From positions 4,496,931 to 4,560,930 of the forward strand of contig OY755047.1 of the NCBI GenBank assembly GCA_963576565.1: a DNA stretch of 64,000 nt, written 5' to 3'. Position 1 is the first letter of the stretch, and every line of letters begins with the position of its first letter. The DNA comes from Aspidapion aeneum. Taxonomy: Eukaryota; Arthropoda; Insecta; Coleoptera; Brentidae. Of this stretch, positions 43,557 to 54,694 are shown piece by piece. The translations under genes and the position numbers were made by a program. The notes below the pieces were generated by a model. The model was given only the letters and a program-made list of their open reading frames with translations, was not told the DNA's origin and ran no database searches.

Positions 43557-44571
43557 AGGATAGTTTACACATGCATGGATTTGCTGGCGCCAATAAAAAC
43601 TGGCGCGCCAGTAAGTTAAATTTGCAAGTGTAAACACCGACTTGCACACAAGTTATTTTTTTGCATGCATGTATCAAAAAAGTCTGCAGCTGACTGAATT
43701 TGCTGGCGCCAGTGGTGACGCATGCGCGCAGAAAAGGAAAATTTTCATGTGTAAACAAGTGCTTGCACGTCGGCTCGCCAGTTTTAAGTTCATTATTTTA
43801 CATTATTTTTTATTTTCATTGTGTTTGAGCTTAAAAATTTTGTTTATTTTTGTTTTTATAGCTTAATATGGCTAAAAAAAGTGGTCAGCAGAACTGACCA
43901 TACAGTTTCTTGAAGGCTATGAATGTTTTCCTTGTTTATGGGATGTACACAGTAGTTCGTATAAAAACAAAGATAGTCGAGATAATGCTTCCCAAAAAAT
44001 TAGTAAAATAATGACTCTTGAAGGCTTTGAAGTTGCAGAAGTAAAAGCAAAAATATGATCCATAAGAAACACATATGCTTTGGAATTGACAAAAATTTAA
44101 AAAAGCCAACGTTCCGGAGCCGGTGCAAATGAAGTATACACCCCAAAAGTACCATGGTTTAAAGTAGCAGACCGAATTTTAAAGAATGTTGTTTAAATAA
44201 GAGAAACTCTTTGTCATTCGAAGATGGTTTTTATAGCTTGCAGGATCTTCTGCTGCAAGTTCCCCTAAAAGTTTTTCGGAAGCACCCAAAGTAGATCGAC
44301 TAGCAATCCATGCTTTAACCCATGCAGATACGGCCTTTTCGTTGTTCCTTTTCCTGAATCTCTTTTATTTTTTTTTCAATTGAAGTTTAGCGACTATTTT
44401 GCAGGCTTCCGAGAGTTCAGTCGACATATCGCGTATCGTGTAGACTTTAAAAATGAAACTGGCGTGCCAGTCTTTTTAATTTTCGCACAATAGTGTAAAC
44501 CTTTACTGGCAAGAAATAAGACTTGGGGCGAACACTGGCGCCGCTAAATTCATGCATGTGTAAACCCACTA
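43557..44571 (-). mobile_element. PIF/Harbinger-like non-autonomous element, copy 2 (inverted)
   Basis: Reverse orientation relative to 33917-34955, 1015 bp, with TTA (the complement of TAA) outside both ends (43554-43556, 44572-44574). Same gene remnants as copy 1. Shares with it a one-base frame break in the A-run after the MADF protein start (ATGGCTAAAAAAAGTGG). Confidence 0.9.
43882..44058 (+). pseudogene. MADF-domain protein remnant of Harbinger
   Basis: 58 codons: WSAELTIQFLEGYECFPCLW, DVHSSSYKNKDSRDNASQKI, SKIMTLEGFEVAEVKAKI, stop. The pattern (I..(Y/F)...PCLWD....YKNK..R..A...I) matches MADF/Myb-like domains of the second Harbinger protein, which assists DNA binding. The upstream ATG at 43868 is one base out of frame. 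Confidence 0.75.
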
Positions 44572-44574
44572 TTA

Positions 44575-45414
44575 TTGTTTCAACGTTGGCGCATGGGATT
44601 GGCCGACGTAATTTATTTAAAATGTGGCACAAAACACCGGTTTCACAGGATAAAAATCAATCCGTTTTAAACTATATATGTGAAAATAGTGAATGTAAAG
44701 ACTACGATAAAGAATATCAGTGCGTGGTAAAAAATTGATATATAGTATAGTAAGATTAATAAAGTTAGTTAAATTTTTATAAAAAAGCTATGTTAAATAA
44801 AAAAAGCTATAAGTTAGTTACGTACACACACTCTCAAAGTATCAATTTTTCAAGTTTTTTGTTTAAGAGGAAAAAAACGATATGAAAATTCACTTTTGGA
44901 GGCGACTGTACCATCTCCAGAATGCACAGTATATTAAAATCACATTTTTTAAACGCTAGTTGTCATTTCCTATCTTTCAGCATCAATTTGTCAAAATTAA
45001 AACCATTCGATCGTCCAGAACCGACAAGCTGACCACTGTGCGACGAAAGGAAGAATAATGTTTTTTGATTGGGATATGTATGTATGTAAATATGTATATT
45101 TGTGTCACGCTAGAGGCTAAACGGCTGAACCGATTTTGACAAAAAAGGTGTCGTTGAATTGTTATTGATCCCGAAGGTGCTATAGGCAATATTTTTTTAA
45201 ACAGGAATCAACATGGCGGTCTTCAGACGCCATTTTGTCACATGATGTAGGCTTTAAGACATACAAATTATTTAAATTTCAGGCGATTCTAATGAAAAAA
45301 ATCCTTGGATCACCCATTGCAAATGTCCTCTAATTTGCTGTTGTTACTTTGTAGTCCTCGCTGTTCCCACCCATATCCCCCTGTCATTCCCCCACCCTAT
45401 TAAAATAGTAGTTT
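44575..45414. other. Spacer with an arthropod Helentron-type conserved block
   Basis: At 45105-45160 CACGCTAGAGG and CTAAACGGCTGAACCGATTT are variants of the block next to GTCT microsatellites in DINE-1/mini-me-like repeats; GTATGTATGT at 45078 may be a remnant of the microsatellite. No coding frame recognised. Confidence 0.5.
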
Positions 45415-46155
45415 ACCTAACTAGTGCGGAAAGTGCCTCTTTTCCGCACGCGATTGCAGATGGCCAAACGACGCGATAGCGGAGTTTGGCCAGCAATCAA
45501 GTGCGGAAAAGACACTTTACGCACGAGTTAGGTACACTATTTTTTCTATAAGCGTGAGGAAAAAACTAAAAATTAATCAGAAAATTATTTATATTCAAAA
45601 CGTTTTAATCAAATCAATTATTATTATTCACATTCTAGCGGCTTCTAGAACTGACTGGGGTAGATCTTCGTCCGAAGAATCCATTGAAAATCTGATTTTT
45701 TTGTTTGACAAATTCAAAAGACGCTTGTATCTGCAAAATTGGCTTTGTTTTGACAGTTTGTTTGTACTTTGTTGCTATGGTGATTTAAGATGCCAAATCT
45801 AAAACCACTAGTGTTCATTGTTGTTTGACATTGACAATGACGATATTTATACCGGGGAGGTTTAAAACTTATAATTTGAACCTATTTTACTGAAAACTTT
45901 ATTTTATCGAAAATATTGAAAATATAGCAGAATTTTAGTCAATTTGAATATTTTTAGGATATTTCGTGTGCTAGGAAAGATACAAATGTATTTTGAACGG
46001 TCTAAATGTTATAGAACACCTCAAAATCGTAACAAATATACTTTTCCGCACTAGTGCGGAAAAAATATTGTTCCGCACTAATGCGGAAAAGTGGCACTTT
46101 CCACACTAAAATGCGTGCGGAAAAGTGGACTTTTCCGCACGCTTATAGAAAAAAC
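45415..46155. mobile_element. Hairpin-rich element with GTGCGGAAAA motifs
   Basis: 45413-45530 is one large hairpin: ACCTAACTAGTGCGGAAAG pairs with the region ending GCACGAGTTAGGT, and GGCCAAAC with GTTTGGCC. TTTTTTCTATAAGCGTG at 45541 is inverted at 46134-46155. 46040-46135 contains at least four GTGCGGAA/TTCCGCAC words. Frames within are not recognised. Confidence 0.65.
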
Positions 46156-46159
46156 AATA

Positions 46160-46506
46160 TTCGCATAATTTTATCAAATATAGGGCGATTTCAAAAACTC
46201 TTTCGCATATGCTCTCAGATTTTTTTCCAACACTAGTTTAAAACTTATACAGGGGGTGCGGGAAAACGTGTTTGTTTATATGTTGCATGATGATTGATGT
46301 CACTTAACGCTGACAATTTAAATTATTTTACTGAAACGCCAATGAACTTGGCAAGAAAATAAAAACCAAAAAATGTTAATTTCAGTGACTTTGAGGGTTT
46401 GTCGCGTCTCTCTTTAGTAAAAATATGTCATACATACAGGGTATCTAATTTTAACGAGTTAAAGCGCGTTTTTACTTTTTGCTGCTATGTTCTGTTTCAG
46501 TTTTCT
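46160..46506. other. Spacer with isolated transposon ends
   Basis: ATACAGGGGGTGCGG at 46250 and ATACAGGGTATCTAATTTTA at 46435 look like TA-CAGGG-type element ends, unpaired here. Confidence 0.4.
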
Positions 46507-46514
46507 CGAAAAAA

Positions 46515-46747
46515 CAGCGGCGTAGCGTGCCTGACGGGGCGGGGGGGGGCGACAGCTAAAAAGGGCGCTCTCACAAATATTGCGACCAAAAAAAAAAGGT
46601 TATCATGTCTTTAGTTTTCTTTACCGGCCCTGCTCCTTTTCTAATGCTTAGGGCGCTTCGGGCACCCATGGGGCGCCAGTACCCTCGGAACGGGGGAGTG
46701 GGGCGACGAACCCCCCCCGCGCCCTTCCTTCCCACGCTACGCCACTG
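46515..46747. mobile_element. Family H hAT-type MITE, 8-bp target duplication
   Basis: CAGCGGCGTAGCGTG and CACGCTACGCCACTG ends with CGAAAAAA on both sides (46507-46514, 46748-46755). GC-rich interior. Confidence 0.9.
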
Positions 46748-46755
46748 CGAAAAAA

Positions 46756-47634
46756 ATAAAAAGAAAATGATTGAGTAAACATCTTAATAATTATAAACAT
46801 TTACTTTAAATTTAATATATTAATATACAGTGGAATATGGTGCAACGTGAGCGGCAGAATAACGCAACTGGAGTTCGAAAATATAATACAATGCTATCAG
46901 TATTGACCTTTTATTTTGATAACAGCAAAGAGGACATTCCACGAAAATTAACTGTAATATGACTCAGTTATCCCGAATTTTTATACAAAATAAATGGTGA
47001 CGTTTTCCCGAAACATTTTTAACTTATAGGAATTTAATGCAATAAGTGAGACATATACCCTGTCTCCACCAATGCATGCCCACCCCGATTCAAAAAATGC
47101 ATCACGGGATGGCCCATGAATTTGCACCGGTTTTAAATGCAGCGTCACCTGATAAAGGGTGATAGTCCAAGCTTTCCTAAATAACACTTTTTTTAGTTGT
47201 TACAGATACTGTTATCTTTTGGACTAAATTATATCCAGTGTTTTGGTTAAAGAAGTTGTGTTTTTGAAGTTTGTTTTGTACACGGTAAAAAATTTTGTGT
47301 AGAATGAAAACAGGTTCTTTTCTTGATGAATTTTTTTTAACCTTAAAACAATTTGTTTTGAATTAAAATATTTCTTTTTAGTTCAGCGCGGCGTTTAATC
47401 TTGAAATGAAGTTTTATTTTTCTTCTTTAATTGTTTTTTTTTTAGTATATTCCATTTTGTAACAAAGCAAATTGTCTTCATATAAGTAATATTTTTCTTC
47501 CAGAGAAAACGGTGCCTTAGATTAATTCAGTTCTAATTTATAATAAAACAATTTCTGTTTCACATATTATATCAAGAAAATATTCTCTTGGTGAATAGGA
47601 AAGCACAAATTATTTTACTTTTCTTAAATAGGTC
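46756..47634. other. Spacer with second copy of the 115-bp TIR repeat
   Basis: 47058-47165 matches 42026-42115. Otherwise AT-rich with no recognised frames. Confidence 0.5.
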
Positions 47635-47645
47635 ATAACCTCCAT

Positions 47646-48484
47646 TGACGGTAGAAAAATCTATTGAAAAATGCATAGAAAAACTTCAGGATGCAGTCAC
47701 CCAAGTTCACAGTTGGACCACAAAGTGGCGAATAAAATTAAATGAAACCAAATCAATTCATGTTGATTTTACAAACAAAAATATAAATCACATACAAATT
47801 ACAATTAACAACATTCCCGTACCATATTCAAATCAGGCAAAATATCTAGGTATGACACTTGATGCCAAATTGCGCTGGAAAGCACATGTTAAGAAAAAAA
47901 AAGAAGAACTTGAGATAAGGTATAGAAAAATGAACTGACTAATTGGAAGGAAGTCCAATTTAACAAATTATAATAAGTTACTGCTTTATAGACAAATACT
48001 GAAACCAGTATGGACATATGGTATTCAACTATGGGGTTGTGCTAAAGAGAGTAACATTGTAGTTGTACAGAGATTTCAAAATAAAGTATTAAGAAACATT
48101 GTGAATGCACCTTCATCGAGATCTAAAAATCGAAACTGTAGCAGAGACTATAAAAAAGTACGCAAAAAGCCATGAAGCTAGACTCCATCGGCATGTGAAT
48201 GTGGAAGCAATTCAGCTTCTGAACAATACTATGCTAGTTCGAAGACTAAAAAGAGTAAAGCCGTTTGAGCTAGTAAACTAAGTGAATTACACATAAAACA
48301 AAATAATGCTATAAACACAACACAATTGTGAGTTACAGACTAAACAAAGCGGGGAGAACTGTTGAGTGAACCCTAAGTTTAAATCTGACTTTTCTAGTAA
48401 ATTAAGTTAAAACAAAATTGCTAATTAGTCTTACTGACTAGATTGTAATACAATAAACACAGTGTGTTTAACAAATAAAAAAAA
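47646..48484 (+). mobile_element. Jockey-like LINE, 3' part, with 11-bp target duplication (J1)
   Basis: Open frame 47645-47938 from just after the FADD motif: LTVEKSIEKC-like start, VHSWTTKWRIKLNETKSIHV, AKYLGMTLDAKLRWKAHVKK, then a stop where copy 2 has W (MNW). The rest of the ORF continues in frame beyond the stop (GRKSNLTNYNKLLLYRQILK, VWTYGIQLWGCAKES). Ends in A-rich tail. ATAACCTCCAT stands at 47635-47645 and 48485-48495. It retains about 40 bases (48093-48133) that are deleted in copy 2. Confidence 0.92.
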
Positions 48485-48499
48485 ATAACCTCCATACTT

Positions 48500-48839
48500 T
48501 TAGGAATTTTTTAGATCTGCAAAATGTATGTTGTAGCTTAAACCGCATATTACAAACTCACTTGCCCCAGAAAAATGCAATGCTGTGTACAAAGCGGTCT
48601 ACCAAGAGGAAACCCACTTGCCCCAATAGCCGGGGTAAGTGAGTTGCAGAGACCGCATTTATTATTTTTTTATCTTTTTTAATCTTGAATTGATAATAGC
48701 TACAATACCAGAGTTTATTAACAACATAACTAAGTGTTTCCTATTCAAGAATCAAGTCTATATCTTTTTTTTTTAAAGTTATATGATCTTAAAGTCAACC
48801 TTTTACATTTTTAGCACCCACTTACCCTACTTGACCTTA
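48500..48839. other. Spacer with a CACTTGCCCC inverted repeat
   Basis: AACTCACTTGCCCC at 48555 pairs with GGGGTAAGTGAGTT at 48624-48637; a third CACTTGCCCC sits at 48616. Possibly a small MITE of about 100 bp. Confidence 0.5.
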
Positions 48840-48846
48840 TGTAACT

Positions 48847-49556
48847 CATGGGTGCACCCAGGGGGTCTCGGGCTCCCTAAACATAAATTTTTTAAATAAA
48901 ATTTTGACATATTTCATTAATAAAAAAATTAAATAGCATAAAATAGTCTGTGGAGGCGGTCGGTGCAGGATTATATCGGAATAAAAATATTATTTTTTAG
49001 GAAATAGTCCATATTATGGTGGAGTTGTTTAATAGGAAATCAAACAGGTTATTGTTTTCCTCGACTAATTTTTAATTTGTTTTAAAAATATAGTCCCGAC
49101 ATGTTTCGTAAGTAAAAACTTACATCTTCAGGGGACATTACCAAACTAAATTAGCACAACATTTCGAAAAACTTGTTAAAAAACTATGTTTAGCTACTGC
49201 TTTACGGTTAAGTCATCGACATTTTTATATGTCGACATTTTTATATGTCAATGACTTTACCATAAAGCAGTAGGTAAACATAGTTTTTTAACATGTTTTT
49301 CAAAATGTGCTAATTTAGTTTGGTAATGTACCCTGAAGATGTAAGTTTTTGCTTACGAAACATGTCGGAACTATATGTTTAAAACAAATTAAAAATTAGT
49401 GGAAAAAGACAATAACCCGTTTAATTTCCTATAAAAATATTTGTAGGCAAAAATCTATTATAATGGTTTTAAAATCACACTTTTTTGGGAAGAGATTAGT
49501 TTTTAGTATCATGGAGTCTCGCTCCCTCCCAAGGCAGGTCCCTGGCTGCGCCGCTG
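48847..49556. mobile_element. CACCCAGG-end MITE with 7-bp target duplication
   Basis: Left CATGGGTGCACCCAGG, right CCTGGCTGCGCCGCTG. TGTAACT on both sides (48840-48846, 49557-49563). Contains the foldback at 49031-49432. Confidence 0.75.
49031..49432. mobile_element. 400-bp foldback with arms of about 200 bp
   Basis: ATAGGAAATCAAACAGG pairs with CCCGTTTAATTTCCTAT and the arms stay complementary almost to the centre (about 49225), through CATGTTTCGTAAG, TTACATCTTCAGGG and TACTGCTTTA. The centre repeats GACATTTTTATATGTC. No coding content. Confidence 0.88.
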
Positions 49557-49563
49557 TGTAACT

Positions 49564-50689
49564 TACATTATAATAGGTTATCAAGGAAATATCCGTAATT
49601 ACTTATCATGCACTTTGTATGATAACAAAACGATATGTAAATGTAATATAATATCAATTTAGTTAAATTTTGTTTTATATTGGAAAATTTGGGTTTTTTC
49701 CTTGAAATTCGAATTTGATGACGACAAAAATTGTAGATAGGTATTGAAATATTTTTTTATGTTTATATATAGTTGAATAAAGTTTGTAATTAAACTACAG
49801 GGTGTAGTGTAGTGCACAATATTTTTATTTTTTGGAATGAAAGAGCTAGGGGGTCAAAATATAAAGAAAAATGTATGTCTACCTGGTCTTCCAAACTGAT
49901 TCTTCAAAGCCAAAGTTGTACCCCGCCTTAAATAAGCCTTTAATAGATTCTATTGGATACAGAGACCCGCCCCTTTCCAGCTTTAACAGTAAAGTAAGTA
50001 AATTGGCACAAGGTCCGGCCCGGAATCTTTTAAAGGCGACGCGCAACGATGTAAGCCATTCCCGATTTCGGTGACTTTTGGTAGCAATAATAGAGGCTAC
50101 TTTAAAAGGCGGGGTCTCGAAAAAAAAAGAAAAGTAAGGCTATCTTTGTTGGATACATTTATATTTCGGATTCCTTTCTCGCACTTCAATAGGAGAAGCT
50201 TTTAAGAATTACTTTGGGACAGGCTGTATAACATAAGTATGAGTAAAAACCGTTTATTTGTCGAGATGTAGAGCCTCAAATTTGACCATTTAAAAAAAAA
50301 ATTATTCGAAGTTCTTTATAAAACGTACTAAAAATATGTAAATTCTAGAAACAAGTTATTTAAAAAAAATGTATGTTGTCAATATTTTTCATGCAAAACT
50401 GGTTTTTTTTTTGGTTAAAAATGCTATATAAAATGTAATGTTTGTTTCTTTGTTTTTACAAATTTAAGAAAGCAAAAATACTGAATAAAAAAAAATGGAG
50501 GTTATTTTCACAACTTTTTACAAGAAAGTGGTGGCATATTTTTTCTACAACATCCCTTTTCTTTTCCACTTCTACAACTTTAAAAATTCTAGATCTTAAC
50601 AAAAACATTTTATATAAAAAAAAATCAAGTACGCCAAAATAGTATTCCGTAAAAAGAATTGAGATAAAAGTAAAACCAAGTTCTCCAAT
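49564..50689. other. AT-rich spacer, nothing firmly recognised
   Basis: A TACAGGGTGTAG terminus at 49797 is unpaired. Short frames only (49871-50074, 50442-50642) without recognisable domains. Confidence 0.45.
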
Positions 50690-51600
50690 ACAAATTTTAA
50701 AATGAAAGGTTCTTACTAGTAGAGGGAAGCAAATTAAAATTTCCTATTAGTCTGCCAAAGCTTAGCTCTCTAGCGTTTCTAAAAGTGGGCAATGTTACTT
50801 TTACATAATTTTACATGTATAGGGCAGCGGCGTGGGGGGGGCGCGGGGGGTTCGTCGCCCCCCCCGCCCCGAGGGTAGTGGCGCCCCATAAGGTGGGAGA
50901 GGCGCCCTTGTGCCGTATCGGCCGCCCCCGCATACATGATGACCTTTTTTTTGTTGTTTTTTTTTTAGTTGCAAGATTTCGTCAGAGGCGCCCGTGTGAC
51001 TTATCGGCCGCCCGCTGACATATGATGACCTTTTTTTTTTTTTTTTTTTTTTTGGAGACGGCGCGGTTCAAATTTCTACGGCGCGGTTCTTTTGGTCGCA
51101 AGATTTGTGAGAGGCGCCTTTTTGACCTTTTGGTTTTTTTTTTGCCGTAAGATTTTTCATCAGTTTTCAGAGGCGCCCTTTTTAGCTGTCGCCCCCCCCG
51201 CCCTTTCGGGCACGCTACGCCGCTGGTATAGGGGAGGAGAGTAAAATAGAATTTTGGGGTTTTTTGATTTTTTCCGAAGGTTTGGTTATAATTTCTATCA
51301 GTCTGCCAAATTTCAGCTTTATAGCATGTCTGGAAGTACAGTAGAATTTTGATGATCTATACATGAGTGAGTCAGTGAGTGGCAATTTCGTAACTACTTT
51401 ACTACTTTATGGGAGCCCATGAAACTTGGAGGGGTTGTTAACTCTATCAATATCTACGACTGTGCAAAGTTTGAGTTTCGTACCTCATTCGAAAGTAGAG
51501 TTTTAGATAGGCCAAATCTGGTCTAAAATGTTTCAAGAAAAAATGGTACAGCAGCTTACGCGAACTTGGCGGGGTGCCTCCAGATTAATCGTCACCCCTA
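50690..51600 (-). repeat. Repeat K (inverted relative to 58-59 kb), split by family H MITE
   Basis: 50690-50824 and 51226-51600 match, reversed, 58440-58600 and 58075-58440: shared pieces include GCAATGTTACTTTTACATAA, GTCTGCCAAA, GTAGAATTTTGAT, TTTCGTAACTACTTTA and GAACTTGGCGGGGTGCC. The H MITE sits between with an 8-bp duplication. Confidence 0.8.
50825..51225. mobile_element. Family H hAT-type MITE, 401 bp, 8-bp target duplication
   Basis: Ends CAGCGGCGTGGG and CACGCTACGCCGCTG; GTATAGGG at 50817-50824 and 51226-51233. GGCGCCCTTGTG and similar motifs repeat internally, so it looks like an internal tandem expansion compared with the 233-246 bp copies. Confidence 0.9.
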
Positions 51601-51784
51601 CACTTAAAAAATAAACACACTGTGGACTAAGTTATAGAAAAAAATATAATAAAATTTATTAATACCGCGCAAATTTTCGAAAAAAAATCACGACACTCAG
51701 TCAGTGTGTAGAAAGCAATAAAATCCAAGGTGCCCAACGAATTAGCATAGTTATTTTAATTTGATATTCAAACTAACATATATT

Positions 51785-52505
51785 CAGTGGCGGATCCAGG
51801 AAGGGGCAGAGGGCCCCGGGCCTCCCTCCCAGACATAAAACTTATTTTTTAGTTTTGCAGCATCACACAAATCTATCTTTCTATCAATCTTCTTCTTCCT
51901 CAATATCTTCCACTCTTCTCTGTCTGTCGCCGTGTTTATCCATCTGGTTCCCGCATGTTTCTTTAAATCGTCGGTCCGTCTCATCTGGGGTCTTCCCCTA
52001 CTTCTTTAATTTTCCCAAGGTCCAGTTTACAATACATTTGTTGCATCGATCGTCTTTCTGTCTGATATTATAAACGGCAAATTTCCATTTTAATTTTGCT
52101 ACCTCTCCTTTGACATCCCTTAATTTTGTCTTATTTCTTATCCATTCATTCCTTTTTCTATCTGTTAGCTTTACATGTGACATTTGTCTTTCCATTGATC
52201 TTCGGGCTTTTGTTACCTTATCCATGTTTCATTTTGTAAGTGTCCAGGTCTGGGATCCATGAATACAGGAAGGATACATTGGTTATTCACTTTCGTTTTA
52301 AGGTACTGAGGATATTTTTTATTTTTTAATATGTAGCTTAATTTACTGAATACTCCCCAAAACCTTCATCTAAAAAAAATTACTTTCTATTAATGCTAAA
52401 TTTCATAACTACTCAAACCTCAAATCAAAAACCGCTAAGAAAAAATATTTTAATGTTTGTTGCTACTTTGGCCCCCCTTTCCGATAAATCCTGGGTCCGC
52501 CACTG
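51785..52505 (-). mobile_element. CAGTGGCGGATCCAGG-end element containing a LINE-C 3' part
   Basis: Left CAGTGGCGGATCCAGGA, right TCCTGGGTCCGCCACTG. About 720 bp. Flanks CATATATT and CATATAGC agree at 6 of 8 positions, a possible worn hAT-like duplication. The minus strand from about 52370 to 51880 is LINE-C: KVTKARRSMERQMSHVKLTD, RKRNEWIRNKTKLRDVKGEV, then RRTDDLKKHAGTRWINTATD and REEWKIL, an RTE-type C-terminus. It is unclear whether the LINE inserted into the element or was captured by it. Confidence 0.7.
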
Positions 52506-52724
52506 CATATAGCGTAAACTGTGAATAGAGGTTGAATTTTTTTTTATTAATATTTTTTTTTCGTATCCACACACATTATACTAAACATGTCTCGACCTCC
52601 AGAACTCATCGATTAAATTTGGCGGAGATAAAAAAACGTAGGTATGTATACAGGGTGTCCTAAATTCGATATTTTTAAGGGAATTCAGGTGTTTCTAGAG
52701 GAGACAAATTGTATTTTTTTTTAT

Positions 52725-53860
52725 ATATGTGTATAGGAGTCCCATAAGGACGAAACAGTTAACTGTCAACACTTATTAGGTGTCCATTAGATCTTGGACC
52801 CCCGTGAGGTTAAGCTTTCAAGCTACCCACTCACTCATACTCAAATTTAAGAGAAATTCAAGCAGGCGTGCCCCAGGGTAGCGTACTAGGCCCATATCTA
52901 TACTTATTATTCACTTGTGATATCCCAAAGCCAGAAAATTGCCACTTAGCAACATTTGCCGATGATACTGGTTTATTGACGGTAGAAAAATCTATTGAAA
53001 AACTTCAGGATGCAGTCACCCAAGTTCACAGTTGGACCACAAAGTGGCGAATAAAATTAAATGAAACCAAATCAATTCATGTTGATTTTACAAACAAAAA
53101 TATAAATCATATACAAATTACAATTAACAACATTCCTGTACCATATTCAAATCAGGCAAAATATCTAGGTATGACACATGATGCCAAATTGCGCTGGAAA
53201 GCACATGTTAAGAAAAAAAAAGAAGAACTTGAGATAAGGTATAGAAAAATGAACTGGCTAATTGGAAGGAAGTCCAATTTAACAATTCATAATAAGTTAC
53301 TGCTTTATAGACAAATACTGAAACCAGTATGGACATATGGTATTCAACTATGGGGTTGTGCTAAAGAGAATAACATTCTAGTTGTACAGAGATTTCAAAA
53401 TAAAGTATTAAGAAACTGTAGCAGAGACTATAAAAAAGTACGCAAAAAGCCATGAAGATAGACTCCATCGGCATGTGAATGTGGAAGCAATTCAGCTTCT
53501 AGACAATACTATGCTAGTTCGAAGACTAAAAAGAGTGAAGCCGTTTGAGCTAGTAAACTAAGTGAATTACACATAAAACAAAATAATGCTATAAACACAA
53601 CACAATTGTGAGTTACAGACTAAACAAAGCGGGGAGAACTGTTGAGTGAACCCTAAGTTTAAATCTGACTTTTCTAGTAAATTAAGTTAAAACAAAATTG
53701 CTAATTAGTCTTACTGAGTAGATTGTAATACAATAAACACAGTGAGTTTGACAAATAAAAAATAAAAAAGCTACCCACGGAAAAATATGAGAGAAACAAA
53801 ACTTATTTTCGCCCGATTAGCCACGAAACTTGTTTGATTACTTAAGGAATTTAACACTAA
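52725..53860 (+). mobile_element. TTF-finger hAT 5' region, split by a jockey-like LINE
   Basis: GGAGTCCCATAAGGACGAAA, AACACTTATTAGGTGTCCAT and GAGGTTAAGCTTTCAAGCTA on the left, ACGGAAAAATATGAGAGAAA and AGCCACGAAACTTGTTTGAT on the right are the reverse of 32207-32360. Confidence 0.85.
52831..53767 (+). mobile_element. Jockey-like LINE, 3' half, with 11-bp target duplication (J2)
   Basis: Frame 52868-53455 covers QGSVLGPYLYLLFTCDIPKP, CHLATFADDTGLLTVEKSIE, VHSWTTKWRIKLNETKSIHV, AKYLGMTHDAKLRWKAHVKK, MNWLIGRKSNLTIHNKLLLY and VWTYGIQLWGCAKENN. QGSVLGP and FADD are RT motifs, and the pattern is that of the jockey clade. AAGCTACCCAC stands at 52820-52830 and 53768-53778. Compared with J1, 40 bases are missing between two GAAAC words (near 53412), shifting the frame so the protein ends early. 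A-rich tail at 53757. Confidence 0.94.
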
Positions 53861-54694
53861 ATTTATGTTATTGAATTTTGAAACATTCCGTATGTCTGTG
53901 CGCCCCACTAAATTCTGCTGAAATAATTAAAATGTATTGTAAAGGGCGTAGATGGAAACATCCATGCTCCACGCACAAAAACAATACGAGAAATACGACT
54001 AACAGACAAAAAATGTTTTGATTTTTCCTATTTAAACAACGCTAAATGTCCAGCATTGGCCCTATCTCTGATAAAATCATTAACGTATAAAAATCTATCT
54101 CTGTTCGAAGGGGCCAACAAAAAAGTGGCACATATTTATTGGGCAGCGTGTTCTACGCTGCTTTTGGTCTTAGTGGTCCATTCATCGCGTCGCATCGGCT
54201 CGGAGTGTGATCCATATAATTGCACAGGGTTACCATAATTAATAAACTAAAAAGAAGTGTATAAAATAAAATAAAAACCTATAAAGATATTTTAAAAATG
54301 AAAAAGAAACGTGTTGTTACAAAAAAACAGGACGCCACTGGAGGAAACTGCGTCCTGGGCCCTACACTGCGCCAAACTCCTGTTTTAATTTAATCCAACG
54401 GTCATGAAACACCCTGTATAGTATTATACGTCTACCCTAGTACGTCTCAAGGTAGCATGAAAAATCTCAGTATTTTTTTTAACTCCGCAGTAATATAAAA
54501 AAATCTACGGAGCAAATTTTGCTTTCGAGAAAAGCCTACAGCTTTTTTCTCTTTCCCTTCTTCATGGATATCTTAAAAAGTAAATGGATTGCCAGCCCTT
54601 TGGTCAAAAAATCACAGTTAAAAGGAGGTTCTGCTACCGCGGACAATTTCTGTTGGCAAAACTGAATTTCTTTAAAAATATTGTAGTTAGGTAA
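53861..54694. other. Spacer with an unrecognised open frame
   Basis: 54056-54238 reads MALSLIKSLTYKNLSLFEGA, NKKVAHIYWAACSTLLLVLV, VHSSRRIGSECDPYNCTGLP; it remains open further upstream. There is a hydrophobic run (LLLVLVV). No family recognised. An ACACCCTGTATAG end at 54410 could pair with TATACAGGGTGTCC at 52650, but the arms do not extend. Confidence 0.35.

Noticed and set aside
52652..54417. One large element with CAGGGTGT ends spanning 52.65-54.42 kb
   Set aside because: The two ends agree for only about 8-9 bases and the arms do not continue; likely unrelated termini.
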